NCBI GenBank assembly: GCA_023014335.1 | Contig: JAECYW010000024.1 | Coordinates: 434,001-498,000, forward strand | Source of the DNA: Galerina marginata | Lineage: Eukaryota; Basidiomycota; Agaricomycetes; Agaricales; Galerinaceae | Direction: 5' to 3' | Length of the DNA stretch: 64,000 nt | Shown here: positions 11,243 to 23,798 of the stretch, one piece after another | How the letters are laid out: every line of letters starts with the position of its first letter | Numbering within the stretch: the first letter of the stretch is position 1 | Position numbers and translations under genes: made by a program | Notes under the pieces: model-generated | Told to the model about the DNA's origin: nothing | The model's database searches: none | The model's input: the letters and a program-made list of their open reading frames with translations, nothing else

Positions 11243-11886
11243 TGTTCGTCTTCTGTGCCCGGCCTCATCGCGTTAACCCTTGGCAAGTTTCTATTTACCA
11301 CAACATCTGCACAGGGACAGCCCTCTGCAGCGACCCTCTACGTCATAAACTTTCCTGCCAACCGAACTACTCAACCTCTTAGCTGCAGTCTACATCGGGT
11401 GGTTGTCCATGTTCCAATGATTGAGGCTCTGCCAAGATCGGATACATCCGACGATTTTTGGTTGTTAATATTAATGTCACTAAATCGTTTATATTTTCAG
11501 ACGCAGGAAGCTCCCTTTTGTCAAACAGGAGGGCCAAACCTTCCCAATTGAAGAAGACGAGCGGGGACAAATTGGGTACCAAATTCGGAGACTGCATACT
11601 TACCCAATGCTAAAGTGAGCGAAGACCAACGTTACTGACGTTGTCGCCGTCCAGGACGCTATCCGATGGCTATTTGACACTTCTCCTGCCCAAAGATGCC
11701 TTTATGTCTTGATTTGTTCTGATGCTTTTCGTGGCATCGCACCTTCATTTGCTTTGCATCTGCCTCAATGATGTCTCCTTCGAACTCACTTGTCTACAGC
11801 CCACATACACCTGTTCATGTATTCTGCTCGTTCTAAATAAAATTGATAGCATTGATCCGTCAAATCATTTAAATACAAACTCAAAG

Positions 11887-12029
11887 TCACTTCAAGCACA
11901 CGAATACAATTCCCAACAAAAACACGGTGTTCAAGTATGAACCGAATGAAGGAGGAGAAACGAGCAAGAGCGACAAGAAGGGACCTATGATAATGCAGGC
12001 AAATACCCAAATCAGAAATGTGACGGCCA
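11887..12029 (-). CDS. Possible C-terminal exon of a membrane protein
   Basis: After an acceptor-like ATTGAG the frame reads VTFLIWVFACIIIGPF, then about 25 more mostly hydrophobic residues, and stops at TGA 11887-11889. This gives two likely transmembrane segments. A shorter related piece (EVAFWIRVLTRAI) lies at about 12588-12660 on the same strand. The upstream exons were not resolved, so only this exon is reported. Confidence 0.35.
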
Positions 12030-12149
12030 CTCAATAATGCCCAAAGAGACAGCAGGGCGCTGGTTGAAGATGGAAAGGAGAGAGAGGGGGCGATGACGAT
12101 GTAAAACTCTACAGGTGGTGCCAGTGACGGACTAGCTAACATATATATC

Positions 12150-12680
12150 GTACTTGATTGGACGGCAAGTGAATATGAACAAGTGAAAGAAATGGGAGTG
12201 GGTGATCAAAGTTGGTGAGATACGCGGATTGAGGTCGGCATATAGTAACAAAAGTTGGCAAGATCTCGTCAAGGTAGGTCAGCCAGAGTTGGCAAGTAGA
12301 GTGATCAAAATCAGCAGGGCAAGGCGGCCAGAGTCAATAAGGCAGTAGGCAACGAGAAGTCTTGGGTGACTAAAGTTGATGAAAAGGTTAGGGCGACTGA
12401 CATTGAGGGAAATGACATTGAAGGAATAGATTAGGCAGCGTAATGATACAAGGTAAAGGCCAAAAATGAAGCGAGATGGCGGGACTTCGCGAGCAAAATT
12501 GGCAGCGCGATGTAGCGGTGCTAGAAGAGTGGCTGTCGAGCATTGGGGTCGAAGATGGAAATCCGCCTAGGTGTTGGTGTTGGTGTTAGAGATAGCACGG
12601 GTAAGTACCCGAATCCAGAATGCGACCTCGAATTCCTCAAATAGTTGGCCACTGAGAAGAGCGGGTAGCGGAGTGAAGGC
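12150..12680. other. Intergenic with short AGTTGGCAAG repeats
   Basis: The phrase A(A/G)AGTTGGCAAG or AGTTGGTGAG recurs at least three times between 12210 and 12300. It is followed by a diverged copy of part of the 11.9-12.0 kb exon. No complete gene is seen. Confidence 0.35.
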
Positions 12681-13681
12681 CTAAGGGAGCTCCATTGCTT
12701 TTTCCCTTGCCTCGACCGGGTCGTCCCTCGCTCGGTCCCTGGCCTTCCGCCTATTTTCCCTTTCCTGGTCCTGCTTTGCTTTGATGTCCGCCTTCGTCAG
12801 GGGTTTAAAGGGCCTGCAAGGTATGGTTGCCCGCATCATCGGCATCACCCGCTTCTTCCTTAGAGGCAGGCTAAGCCCAGGTTCCTTAACTGTACCACCT
12901 GGTTGTTTATACGACTGCATGTTAAATGGCAGCGTAGCAGAGAAAGGCTGCAGATGGGAAGCGTTCGAGACCGATGTAGGCATGGCATGATCCTTTTTCG
13001 GCGGGGTACAGGCGCTGTACGAGACCCCTGGATAAGGTTCGTCGACGTCGAAAATGGAATACTTCGCCGGGTCGGGCGGATGATCCTTTACAAGGGTATC
13101 AACCTTTGATTTCTTTGGTTTGGCTGATATTGAAGAGGCTCCGGCGGCCATTGGACTACCAGACTGACTGCGAGCCCGTTTCTTAGTCTTGGGTATTGCA
13201 GCCTCCCTGGCAGAAGCATGCCCTGGAGGATCTTCTGCAGTGCGACGGTACTCCGTTGCTTTTATAAAACCAGGTCCGTAAAGTGCATATGAGATGTAAG
13301 CGTCGTCCAGGACTTCGGCGGAGTCAGGCTGGTTATACAGATCAAGCATGAGTAGCTTGGTGCCATGGCTGTCACAGTGCCGCAAACGCTGCCAGTTGGA
13401 TGGATCAATTGCCCACTTATAGGCAAACTTGACTCGTCTGTTGGCAGAGATGTGGCGGCGGAATGCCTCCTTTTTTTCCTGTGATGGAGCTTTAGAGTAA
13501 GCCTTAATGAGGGTCAGCTAACGTAGCGTCATGAGACATCCTCGCGAAAATTATTGTGTATGTGAGAATTTACCAAGGAGCTGTGGATGTAATCAAAACG
13601 GTATCCTTGGATGTCTTTGCAACAGGAGACCAGCGCTGACTCTACGTCAGCTACAAGGGTTGCTGGATCTGGATTGGGCAT
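12681..13681 (-). CDS. Orphan basic, nuclear-type protein
   Basis: Two exons join to about 310 residues. Exon 1 starts at ATG 13681 (MPNPDPATLVADVESAL). An intron with GTAAAT..TTAAG follows. Exon 2 reads AYSKAPSQEKKEAFRRHIS, then SNWQRLRHCDS, and runs to TAG at 12681-12683. The central part has a bipartite-like basic stretch (KTKKRARS...KPKKSK). The C-terminus is highly charged (KAKQDQERENRRKARDRARD), suggesting a nuclear, nucleic-acid-associated protein. No domain is recognised. A further 5' exon is possible because TTTTCAG lies just upstream of the ATG. Confidence 0.6.
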
Positions 13682-13843
13682 ATTACAAGAAGCTATGAGC
13701 TGAAAATAAATTTGGCATGGGCTAAGCACTTTGAAGTATTAAGTAAGATATGGGAAATCCATAGGCATCTTATGTCACGTGTTTTCCGTTACAAAACGAT
13801 TGAAATTGAGATAGAAACTTTAGAGTCTCATTATTCAAGATTC

Positions 13844-13894
13844 TGGCCACACCAAAAATTCAGAATTTGGAATTCGGAATTTTTGGTGCGGCCA
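13844..13894. repeat. 51-bp hairpin
   Basis: The arms TGGCCACACCAAAAATTC and GAATTTTTGGTGCGGCCA are inverted with one A/G mismatch, around a short AT-rich loop that itself contains GAATTTGGAATTC. It looks like a tiny MITE or a fused pair of terminal inverted repeats. Confidence 0.7.
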
Positions 13895-14542
13895 CAATTT
13901 TGAAAAATGCGATGTGGAAATTTCTATCTCATTTCGAAGGTGGGGTTTTGCGTTTCCACAACGTCACACCGTTGGCATCTCCCTGCCAGAAATGTGACGT
14001 CACGTCATCTGACACACGATGACTATGGGTTTCCTGTATCTTAGTAGCGCTAGCAGTAGGAGAGAATACGCGGCAGCTTCGCCATCCCAAGGGATTTCCA
14101 AAAGCAGACAATTTTCGATCAAGGACCGATTTTGACCGAGCAGACCGATTTGAAATCCGAAGGACCGAGTTTAGGCACGTGACCACACGCGTGCCCAATT
14201 CGCGCGAGGCGCGCTCTGCGCGAAACCGCACGCAGGAGGCCCAATCTTGCTTCGAAACTTGGCAGAAATTTATGTAATTAAGTCCTGAACAAGTGGACAA
14301 AGAAATTAAATGAGATACCAATCAGCTACTAGCTATATTACTCAAATCTTACAAAATCTTCGCCCAAAGAGATCCCCATGGCAGGTGCAGTGTAGCCAAT
14401 AACCTATTGGTGTCTTTCAGAAAGCTTGGAAATATGTTTTAGAATGTTTATTTAGGTGTTTTGAAAGGAAAGAGGTGAATGTGCTCCTGGAATTCAGAAA
14501 ATAGAGGTACTTTTTCGAAATTTAGAACAGAAGAGGAGGACA

Positions 14543-14868
14543 GAATGGAGCATAGCTACACCAGTTTTCAGCCAAATCACTTGATTTTTTTGAGGTTTTG
14601 TGCGTATAAATATGCTCCAATTGATTGCGCAAAGACGACAGGGTCGCGTTGATTTTTAAGTAGTTGAAATGGCAGTTTTATGCATTTTGAAGTAGAAATT
14701 TCAGAAAGGATGGAGCCTAGCTACACCAATTCTTACCCAAATCACTTGAATCTTTTTTCGCTGCGTACACATAAATATGGTTAAAATAAATCCTCCAAGA
14801 CGACAGGGTTGCGTTGATTTTTAAGTATTCAAAACAATGGTTTTTCGCATTTTGAAGTAGAAATTCGT
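14543..14868. repeat. Tandem duplication, about 165-bp unit
   Basis: Two diverged copies (14543-14707, 14708-14868) share GGAGC.TAGCTACACCA, CAAATCACTTGA, GACGACAGGGT.GCGTTGAT and GCATTTTGAAGTAGAAATT in the same order. The copies are AT-rich and have no coding frame. Confidence 0.75.
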
Positions 14869-14869
14869 G

Positions 14870-16560
14870 CCTTGGTAATTAAGTCATGGCTGGTTCTTGA
14901 TCTTGGAAGTCAGAGTCACAGAACCGTAGCTAAAAACAAATGCTATTTCCTCAGATGAACCTCATAGTGCATGGAATTTATTTCAGGGAGAAGGGTTTCT
15001 AACTAATACTCAAGTACAATGTTCATTGACATGGAATGAATCAAGTTTAGTGGGCCTGAGAAATACTCTCCGAGTTTAGAAATCCCTGGACAAATTTCTC
15101 AACTTTTAGAGGGAAATCCCTGGGCTCCAAAACGCCCAGATTTGCTTCCGAGAGCCCTTGGAATGACCAATTTTCCGAATACGCGGACTTCAACTTGCAC
15201 GTGATCGTGATCGTGACATGACACATCGTCACAACATACATCGGTAGTTTAGCAAATAGCTTTTTTACGCTTGTACAAGGGAAAAAAGGGACAAAAAGGG
15301 ACGAAAGCGACAAGCTGAAAAAGCCGCGTACCGTTTCCGAAAAAGCGGGCTGCTTTTTCGGTTACTCAAGGGAACTAAAAAGCTACAAAAAGCTGACACT
15401 GGTACACTAGGATTTAACTACGGGATGCATATTTATGCATAGACTACCTAAGCAATTTACAAGAGTTACTAAGCACTCGTAAATGTACAAAATGGCGATA
15501 ATCACAGAATCCTTTAGATGTCAGCTTGGTCTGAGAGGGACCTGAGCCTTGCGAGTAAAAACTGATCGCAAACAGCAAAGCAGGCATAGAACAAAAAGCG
15601 ACGGGTCAAGACCTTGACGACATTGGGACTATCTAACAGCGTCGAAGAAGAAGAATGGACAGCAGAAGATGGCAGGCTGCATAGGAAGACGTAGTCGAGT
15701 AGAAGGCGGGGATTGTTGGTGGTTGTGGTGGGAAGGCAAGAAAGGACGCGATCGAAATCGCCGAAAGTAGAATCTCAACATGTCACGTGCTCGGAGTTTG
15801 AAACGAACTTGCCCCAAAATTGGGGAGCCAGCACTCTTGCACACTCTCATCACTTTGTCCAACCCGCAACGCAGCAGAATGCACCGTGACTGACCAGCGC
15901 CTTCGTGGCAACTCAATGGCTTGTGGATTCGTCACCTAACACCACCTCGCCCCTTCCACTTCGCGATCAGAATCATGACGCTTCGCTGAGTCGTTACTGC
16001 CCTACGAAACCAGGTATTTCTGCTCGTTGGCGAAGGAAATGGGCTAGGGATTAGTCAATTGAGGGATATTTTAGGGTAAGTCTCTCAGTCTCTCCGTCGC
16101 TGCCCCGCTAAATCGAACTCGCGTAGGTCGGTGTGACTTTACGCAGTTTGATGTCCTTGCGTCTGCTACTTAGGACTCCGTATATTTCCGAAACATACCC
16201 TATAAATTGTACATAGACAGTGGTTATACACTTCCAGAGTAGTTATCATCCATAGTCAATTTTCTTGAACAAGTACTATAGACTGGTTGCAATAGATTTA
16301 AGTAGCTTTTCCGCTTTTTGACTTTTGACTTTTTTTCATAGTCGTAAAAAGCTGAAAAGCGCCGGAAAGTGAGAAAGTAAATTGCTAACTTGCTGATGTA
16401 CTTGCGTACTTAACATCATCTTGATTCGAGTTCGTCAATTTGATTGGACTTTGAAACCGCGTCGCGTCAATATTCCCTGGTCTCTCTCAACTCTTAACGC
16501 GTTTGTTGTCACTCAACCTCTTCTATCACCTTAAATTCAATTGTAATCTCGTTTAACATT
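14870..16560. other. AT-rich gene-poor stretch
   Basis: No supported gene. AAAAAGC and its complement GCTTTTT recur at 15250-15410 and 16300-16380. Short frames at 15047-15313 and 15629-15916 on the minus strand show no domain. Confidence 0.4.
15337..15361. repeat. 25-nt perfect hairpin
   Basis: The arms CCGAAAAAGC and GCTTTTTCGG (10 bp, perfect) flank the loop GGGCT. More AAAAAGC motifs surround it. It could act as a terminator-like structure or be the end of a small element. Confidence 0.6.
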
Positions 16561-17717
16561 ACTTACCATTGAATTTGATGTCAATGTTCGAACCATCCGA
16601 TCGTACAAGAAAACACCAGCAATCCAAATTCCAGCAACGCCCAATTACCTCACAGCATTTTTATCACGACCTGCACCCAGCCCCACAAGTTTTGGTGTGG
16701 ATTCACTTGTCTCATCCTCTCCAGATAATCTTTCAGCATTGTCGCCTACTACTTCTGTGGCTGCATTGGGTTCTCCATTCAGGATCCTTGGCGGATTTGA
16801 AGATGGTGCTTCATACGCAACCGTGACGAAGCTCCGACTACAGAAGCACTTATGCTCCATTCATCAATAGCTTCAGTAGCCCGTCGTTTTTCGCTTTGCT
16901 TTTTTCGGGCGGTAATTCGTTGGACTGTGATCGAGGTTTGGATTTGGATGGTCGAACTGAAAAGGGCGTTCCCGTGACTGGAATAATAGAACCACGAACC
17001 ATCAAGAATGTGCTCGAGCTCGGATGGAAAACGAATTATAAGCAGTTTATCAAGCGACAAGGACAGAGCAGAGCACGAGATAGAAAATACGACGGATGTG
17101 GGCGGTACCTGTGGATGTCGGACCTGGGTTCAGTCTGGCGAATATATTCACCGAAGTCAAGCAATGTTTCTGTGCAGCTTCTCTCTCCTTCTTCTTCAGC
17201 TTGTCTTTCTTCAGTGTAGCGGGCAATCTTTGGGGAGTCTGGGGCACTGTTAAGCTAGAGAGTGGAACAGAACCCGCAAGTAACGGAGAGGGTGGAAAGG
17301 CGAGAGATACAAGTGATCGAGCTAGTCGCAATAGGCAAGGCGAGCATGGTAACGGACGGCGAGCAGCAATACAATCCAACCGAGATAGATATGGACGAGA
17401 AGGATCCGAGAGGGTTGGCATAGCAGGTGTTAATGCACGCAATATAGCAAGACTTTTCAGCAATAACAAGGGCCTTACTTGGATCGACGGCTTCCGGAGC
17501 CTTTCCCTAGCCAAGGCTCACTACATAAGCCGGATTTTCTCCACCTTTATGTTTTCATCTGACCTGCTCAGAACCTTCAGGCTTGGAGGGAGTCAAATAT
17601 TTGTCGTTATCAAATAGCATGGGCCGATCGATATCGCTGTCACCATAATTCCTCCCTCCGTTCCAAAACTATGACGGAGTTTTCGGAACGTAAGCACTGT
17701 TCACTTAGCGGCCTAGT
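16560..17717. other. Short overlapping frames, no gene supported
   Basis: Frames at 16569-16826 (plus), 16779-17060 (minus) and 17050-17514 (minus) overlap and have no recognisable domain. A Lys/Glu-rich phrase (LKKDKLKKKEREAAQKH) in the last could be part of a coding exon, but I could not build a gene. Confidence 0.3.
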
Positions 17718-19145
17718 TGAGACTGGAGTAGCGCGTGTAGGAGGGAGAAGAAGGCAACCCAAACAGTAGGCAGGAGGCCAGATGCCCTTGATGATAAGCA
17801 AGTAAGGCGATTCGAACATAGAGTCTAGACGTAATTGTAGGCGAAAAGCGTGTATTTAGTCACGTGATCTGAAGCGCGACGACAGAGATGCACCTCGTTG
17901 CCGATGGTATCGGTGGTGGTCTCCTTGGAAAAGCTAATAAAATGCTGCAGAGGGCTATCCCGGTGCAAACACTTTGGTGGACCGCTATTAAGAGCGAAGC
18001 CGAGACATAACTATAAGAAGGAAGGCGGTAGAGTGCGGTTTGAGAGATGGAAGCGGGACGTTGATGCTATCAAATGGATGAAGACGTTAGGCATAGAGTG
18101 AGTGCAAAAAAGTGACGACCTACGTATAAAGCGACGCGCGGAAAAAATATGTAAATGCCATCTACTGGTCCAAGACTGAATAAGATTCTAAAAAGTGAGG
18201 TCACTTCGGTTGCTTAATTTATAAACCAACGACTTACTCATCCAGACCTTCTCTCCGAGGCCTGTGTTTAGATCCTTCTGTTCTTCGGCGTTCCTGAGTT
18301 TAACAGCGTCTCTGGATAAATTTGAAGGAGTTCGGCGTGCCTAAACTTTCATCGACGCGAAGGGCGGAAGCAGAGACGATGGATCATTGCAGAGGGTTAT
18401 CCCGGTGCAAATACCACATTGAAGACCGACGCTAGTCTCCTGAATCCATTTGAGAGACTGGGACAGAAAGCTTTGGACTGTCTTGGTGGAAAAAAGGGCA
18501 GAACGACGCAGGAGCGAAAGGCCAAGTCGACGCCATGGGCAGATATCAGAATGCTGCAGAGGGCTATCCCGGTGCAGCAATGCCAATAAAGTGCCGTGAT
18601 ACCGAAGCCGGAATGGCTGACAAGGAACGAGAGAAAAAAGAAAAGCTGGAGACGACGTTCAGCGACGGAGAAACATGCAACACGCTGACTGCCAGTGGGA
18701 ACATGTACCCAGTTGGAAGCAGAGATCTATACAGGTGTAGAAGGCAGCGTAGAGAATAGAGAAATAATACAGAGAACCTGCAAAGGGCAATCCCGACGCA
18801 GGTCCAGCAAAGACGATGTCGGATGGAAGTGTGGTACATATTGGTGCAATGGTGTGTGATTGGTGTGCGAGTCGACAACAAGAGCCAGCGTGTTTGGCAG
18901 AGGAGGTTGAACCAAATAACGTACCTCGCTCTTTCCAGCGTGATCGTCTTAGACTGATCTTGCGTTCTCGCTTCGATGCGAATGTCTACTTTCTCTGGCC
19001 ACCCTTCAAAGCACAGCGTTCAGCGGCGATGTTCAACAAGACATTTCTCGGGAAGCCCTTGAAAGTCGCGTTTTATTCGCAACCCACATTTTGCAAACCA
19101 ACTTGACGTACATTTTCCCCGAGACTTGAGCGAAGTTGCAGTTAG
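17718..19145. repeat. Repeat R2, copy B
   Basis: This is the direct partner of copy C (45185-46440) and the inverted partner of copy A. It contains P2 hairpins at 17943-17966, 18388-18409, 18553-18576 and 18779-18802. Homology with C runs from about 17860 to 19145, including the phrase CCCTTGAAAGTCG.GTTTTATTCGC near the end. No protein family is seen in any frame. Confidence 0.8.
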
Positions 19146-19281
19146 CTACTCACGTCAGCGAGGTTGGCTATGGTTTTTTGGCTTTTGTCTCAATGCTTAT
19201 ACACCCTCATTTCAAGTACCCTCAGCTGTAGGCCCCCTCATTCGGCAACCTCCACCTCATCCTCCTGGTTCTTGCTAAACA

Positions 19282-19809
19282 CTCCCTGTTGGATACGGCC
19301 GGCATGTTCACGAGAAGCTTGCCTCTCTGGGATTGGCACCTCGCCTGGCTCGCCTGCTTGGTTGGTGCTCCACTCCAATCGGGCCAGCATACGCCATGGA
19401 ATTTCTCCGACCCCCAACTAATTCCGAAGGCGGTTGGATATCTCTCCGAGAGTTGGCACATTCACTTCCGTCCGCCGCTACTGAATATGCCTCCTCAATC
19501 AGGAACAAACTTGACGAAATAGTGAAAGCTCTTGAAGACAATGGTTTCGTCCATGGCGACCTACGACCTAATAATGTCATGATCAGAATGAAAAACTTTT
19601 GTCTCGTGGACGTTGATGCCGACGGCTCTCCTCGACTCATGGTCATTGACTTTGACTGGGCAAATTCCGAGCCATACGCCTTTTATCCGCCTCTCCTCAA
19701 CATGTCCATCCCGTGGCCAGGTAAACCAGGGAAGAGAATCCTCATGGGCCACGATAGGATTATGGCCAATACATGGGCAGGGTCATATCCAGTGCCTTCA
19801 CTTTGCTAG
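19282..19809 (+). pseudogene. Kinase-like C-terminal fragment
   Basis: The frame begins after a stop with LPVGYGRHVHEKLASLGLAP. It then shows the catalytic-loop phrase FVHGDLRPNNVMI and the metal-binding phrase VIDFDWA, and ends at TAG near 19809. It aligns by eye with the C-lobe of the complete gene at 40566-42757 (VYGHYGKDVHEEL..., FVHGDLRPNNIVI, VLDFNWA). The N-terminal domain of about 400 residues is absent and stops lie just upstream. It is therefore probably a 5'-truncated copy, though a missing upstream exon cannot be excluded. Confidence 0.65.
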
Positions 19810-19980
19810 CGCTTGTCGACATACCATTATTGCCCTCCTTTGTCTTTCTCTTTCACGGACGCTATCGTTATCTCTGAAACCGCCTTTACTTTATTTAGAT
19901 TGTAGTAATCGTGTTCTTCAATATCGGAAACTTGTAATGAATCTTTGGCCGTAACATGGCTTAAATATCGACTGTTCTAT

Positions 19981-22020
19981 TTACCCTACGACTAGGAGCG
20001 CCTTGGATTCGGCTGACCCGTTTTCGATATCCGCCCTTTCTGGAACATCAACATGACGGTTTTCTGCGTTGGATGGAGTAACTTCTCCTGACAAAGGTAT
20101 GTGAATTTCAGGGCCTTCCGAAGCAATACGAATAGTACGACCCGCTCCTAGCTGCATTAACATGCCAGATGGAAGTTGCATCAGAACGTTGAGCGGAATA
20201 ACGACTTCATCCCGAGCACTGGCCGTCTGTTCAATTACTTCTCGAACGTTGGCAGTCGACTCAGGCTCAGCAGCGTCTTGATCTCCGCTGGTTTCTTGTT
20301 CTCGGCCCCGCAACCTCTTCAATGGGTTGATTGCGGCTTGTTTTGCAACACCTCGAACGCTTGCAGAAATTGAGATTATTTCCTGAAAAGAATCTCTAAT
20401 CTTGTCACATATCAAGAGATGGCTTACTTACCTCTTTGAAAACCGGAAACCATGCGGGGGAGGTGATCGCCAGAATGGCGTTGAAAATTAGAAGTAGGAC
20501 CACCAGGCCAACTTCTCCGCGCCTCTCATCACCGCGTCGCTTCTCCAGTAGTGCACGCTGAGTCTATAGGCCATAAACATTAGTTAAATGGGCCGCAATA
20601 TATCGATAATGACCTACAGGTTTTTCCCAAATGCAAATGGACGAATTGTCATCAGAAGACCCGGTGACTACAAGGTGACGCTTCTCAAAGGTAGTTGTCT
20701 AGACAGAACACTAGTCAATGGGCAACCAAAAAAAACCTAGCGTTTGAATCTTACAATAATCGTTTGAACAAGAGATGTTGGATTTCCATGGATCATGCAT
20801 TGGAGTCGCTGAGATGTTTTCAAGTCGAAAACATACACCTTTCCATGGTCACTACCTCCTACAATTACAGCGCCTTGTTCAGCGAAGGCCACCATTCTGA
20901 CATGTCTCGTTATTGATGGAATCTCAAATGTTTGGAGAGGTGTGGATCGATGGATCGGGTAAACGTCGAAGCCGGACCGAACATTATCCACGACGAAGAT
21001 TTTCTCCGACTCGTCCAGATCGACGTTTCCACTGCTCAACTGGTCAATCTTGGAGAGAGAAGAAGAAAAAAAGATGTACATTGCGGACTTGAGGGTTCGG
21101 GAGCTCTTAACAGCCGAGGTCTGAGCATCCCGACAGGTGCTAAAATTTCATTGGTGTACACTCTAAGAAGGTGCTCTGATCACTCACATTTCTCCACTCT
21201 CAAGAGCGTAGAGTAGAATGTCATCTCCTCTATTGATGAAATGGGCCGAGCGCGGAATGGCATCGCTCAATTCAACAGTCCACAAAGGGGACATTTCTAA
21301 GAAATCCCGTTAGCGATTAAAGGTCGACAATCATCTATGCCATGCAGTACCTTCTCCGCTCAGCCGATAAAGTCTGATTTTGCCATGGTGGCTAGTGATG
21401 AGCACTCGAAGGTTCACAGGATCAAAGGCTAAGCTTTCAACACTATCACCAGAGCTAAAAACCTGAGCGTCAGAACTTTCTATGAAAAGCCCCTTGTACA
21501 AGAGAAGAGAATCAGCCAAGGTTTTATCTCCGATTTCATAAAAATTACCTTTCTTCTTTGGCGCTTGTAGATCACCATCCGTCCTCTGCCTGTACCAAGG
21601 CACAACAAACCACCGGCGGCCGCATTGTTGTCCAGACGAATCCATTGCAGACAAGTCACTTGACCCCAACGACCAGCCTTGTCGAACAGAGTGTCTCTTT
21701 GCGAATAAGAGGCTAGGTCCCAGACCTTGACAGTCTCGTCATCGCCTATGCAGAAGAAAGTTATCGCTCTCTCGGAAATCAGCCAAGGCGACGAACTTAC
21801 CTCCACTAGCGAGAAGTTCGGCGTCTCCAAGAAGTGCAAAGCAGTTGATAGGGCCACGATGACCGTCCATCCTGGCCGCGAGGCTGTAATTCTGGATAAG
21901 TACAGGCAAACGTAAATGAAGGCACAGTGTCGAGCAACAACATATAGAACCAACCTGCCCACGCAGGATGAACCGATTCCAAGTTTGCTGCAAGAACATT
22001 TCCATTTCTTGGATAGGCAT
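19981..22020 (-). CDS. WD40-repeat protein with C-terminal membrane span
   Basis: A multi-exon gene starts at ATG 22020 (MPIQEMEMFLQQTWNRF) and ends at TAA 19981-19983, about 600 residues. WD40 blades are visible: MDGHRGPINCFALLGDAELL..GDDETVKVWDL, LITSHHGKIRLYRLSGE, VRMVAFAEQGAVIVGGSDHG followed by KVYVFDL, and VVTGSSDDNSSICIWEK. A hydrophobic helix follows (VGLVVLLLIFNAILAI), then a polar Ser/Glu-rich tail. A beta-propeller facing one side of a membrane is the likely architecture; partners are unknown. All introns keep GT-AG and frame, so this copy looks intact. It is the parent-like member of three copies in the window (35.8-37.8 and 47.5-47.9 kb are damaged). Confidence 0.75.
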
Positions 22021-22199
22021 TGGTTCGTGCTCGAATACGGTGGGTTGGATCCTGCAGCGCTACAGCGACGAGCTTTTAAGGAGAGGTCCGGAGCCCGACC
22101 ATCCCTGGTCGGCGTGGCGCGTAAGGTACAGTTTCATCCGTGAGACTGAGGACTGAGACGATGTGAAGGTGAGGTGAGTCAGGAAAGGACGGTGAGACC

Positions 22200-23798
22200 C
22201 GCTGATGATAAGCGGGCGGTTCGGATTCGTGAGTCAGTCAACCATATGCAGCGGCCCTTGCTTCAGCTCCAGCGCTTCAGCATCCCTGTGCCAAGTCCTA
22301 GTCATATTATGTTTCCGCACTCTGCGGGGGCGCTCGCTTCGCCATAAAGTTGAACCATGACAATGCCAGTTGATTGAGACGCGTTGTTTACGATTTATTT
22401 ACAAACGCGTGGCAATATCAGTCACGTGTCGATTTCAGATGGTGTCGATTTTATTGCAGGCGTGTGCGATGAAACGAAAGCTCCTTCGCGAACTACCAAC
22501 AAGGCCGATTCGTCATGATTCACCGGTGAATCCTAGCTCGAGTCCCTGCTGAGGAACTGGGAAAGCCTGTGAATGCCGATGTCGACAGCGAGTACGCCAC
22601 CAACCAAGAAGTTCCAGTGGTCAACGCAGGAAGAGCTCGACCTTGCGACAAGGTAAGCGCGCTTGCGTATGAGTGTGTTTCCAGCGCTAACTCGTCTCCG
22701 ATCTTGTTCTCAATCAGGTGCTGCAAGAACGTCGGCTCAACAGTTCCGGAAGACAGTATTGAGGAAGCGAACTCGCCCATTGCTCACCCATTCCAGCTTC
22801 TCCTCCCGAGACTCCCATTTTTGCGAATTCATAGCGAAATCTGGATGCTATCCCCTGGGTGGGTATTATGTTTTAACCCTTTTGCAACCATTTCATACTC
22901 TGACTCTTTCTACTCGTTCCCAGCATGAAGAACGAACCCAGCGTTGCTCGAAGGACCTCGTTCAGAACACGAATGGCCTTTGACAAACGTCAAACGGGCA
23001 CGCTATCTCTTTCCACCCTTTTCATACGTTGAACCCTTCTCCCATTTCTGCAGGTATCAGCTGCCCTGACTCCGACGACGGTTAGCTGTTTGCAAATTCC
23101 AACTGCTTCAAAGCAGGCTTTTCGTCATGCCACGTCACTCTCAGACCACGAATTGCCGTGATGGAGCAATTCGATTCTGACCGGAGACTCGTTAGTTGGA
23201 TTAAGCCTCACTTCTGGCCGACGCCTTCATCGGATAAAACAGAAAGGCGGAACAGACTCGTTTAACGATATGACGGAGGTATGGGTGCATCACTTTTGCG
23301 ACTATTCCACCCACTAACTCATTCCTGGCTCCCCTAGTACTCGAAGAAAGCATGAACTCAACTTGACAGTTTGGCCGAACTCAAAGTATAAACCCGTCTT
23401 TTTCAATTTATCGATGTTTACCAGTGCCGTCTGGTTGCATTCGCGCATATGGCGAACTAGTAAATGTTTGTTCTATTTTAGCCCTCCTTTGAAGTTACTC
23501 AGGAGATATCGTAACCAGGTGCAACAATCAGCTCAGGCCTGTCCGCTGGGAGTTGTACGGGAGTTGCTTCATCCTTCGCCTTGTCTATGAGACCTTGTCC
23601 GATTCTCATTGAGCATGATCAAAAGAGGGATATGCTTTACCTCGTAGGTTCTTCTATTCATCCACGTTAATAATCATTGGTTGTAATCTTACCATACAAT
23701 TCTTTTAATGTAATACTTTAGAACCTCTAATGATTATTGCTACTTCCTTAGCCCCTCTGAGCCCCTCCCACTCGACTGTCTTCGAACATCCTCATTAA
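22200..23798. other. Gene-poor, possible coding traces
   Basis: A short exon-like frame starting at about 22570 (MPMSTASTPPTKKFQWSTQ) is followed by GTAAGC and a plausible acceptor at about 22720. The continuation has no recognisable domain. A motif GAGGTGAGTCAGGA..GGACG at about 22170 recurs at 29800 and 37945. Confidence 0.3.

Noticed and set aside
17050..17514. 154-residue minus-strand frame rich in Leu/Pro/Ser
   Set aside because: Low-complexity composition, competing plus frame and no domain or clear splice sites.
22570..22930. Myb-like DNA-binding gene suggested by KKFQWSTQEELDLATR
   Set aside because: The continuation across the likely intron does not keep a Myb/SANT pattern, and the other frame has a stop.
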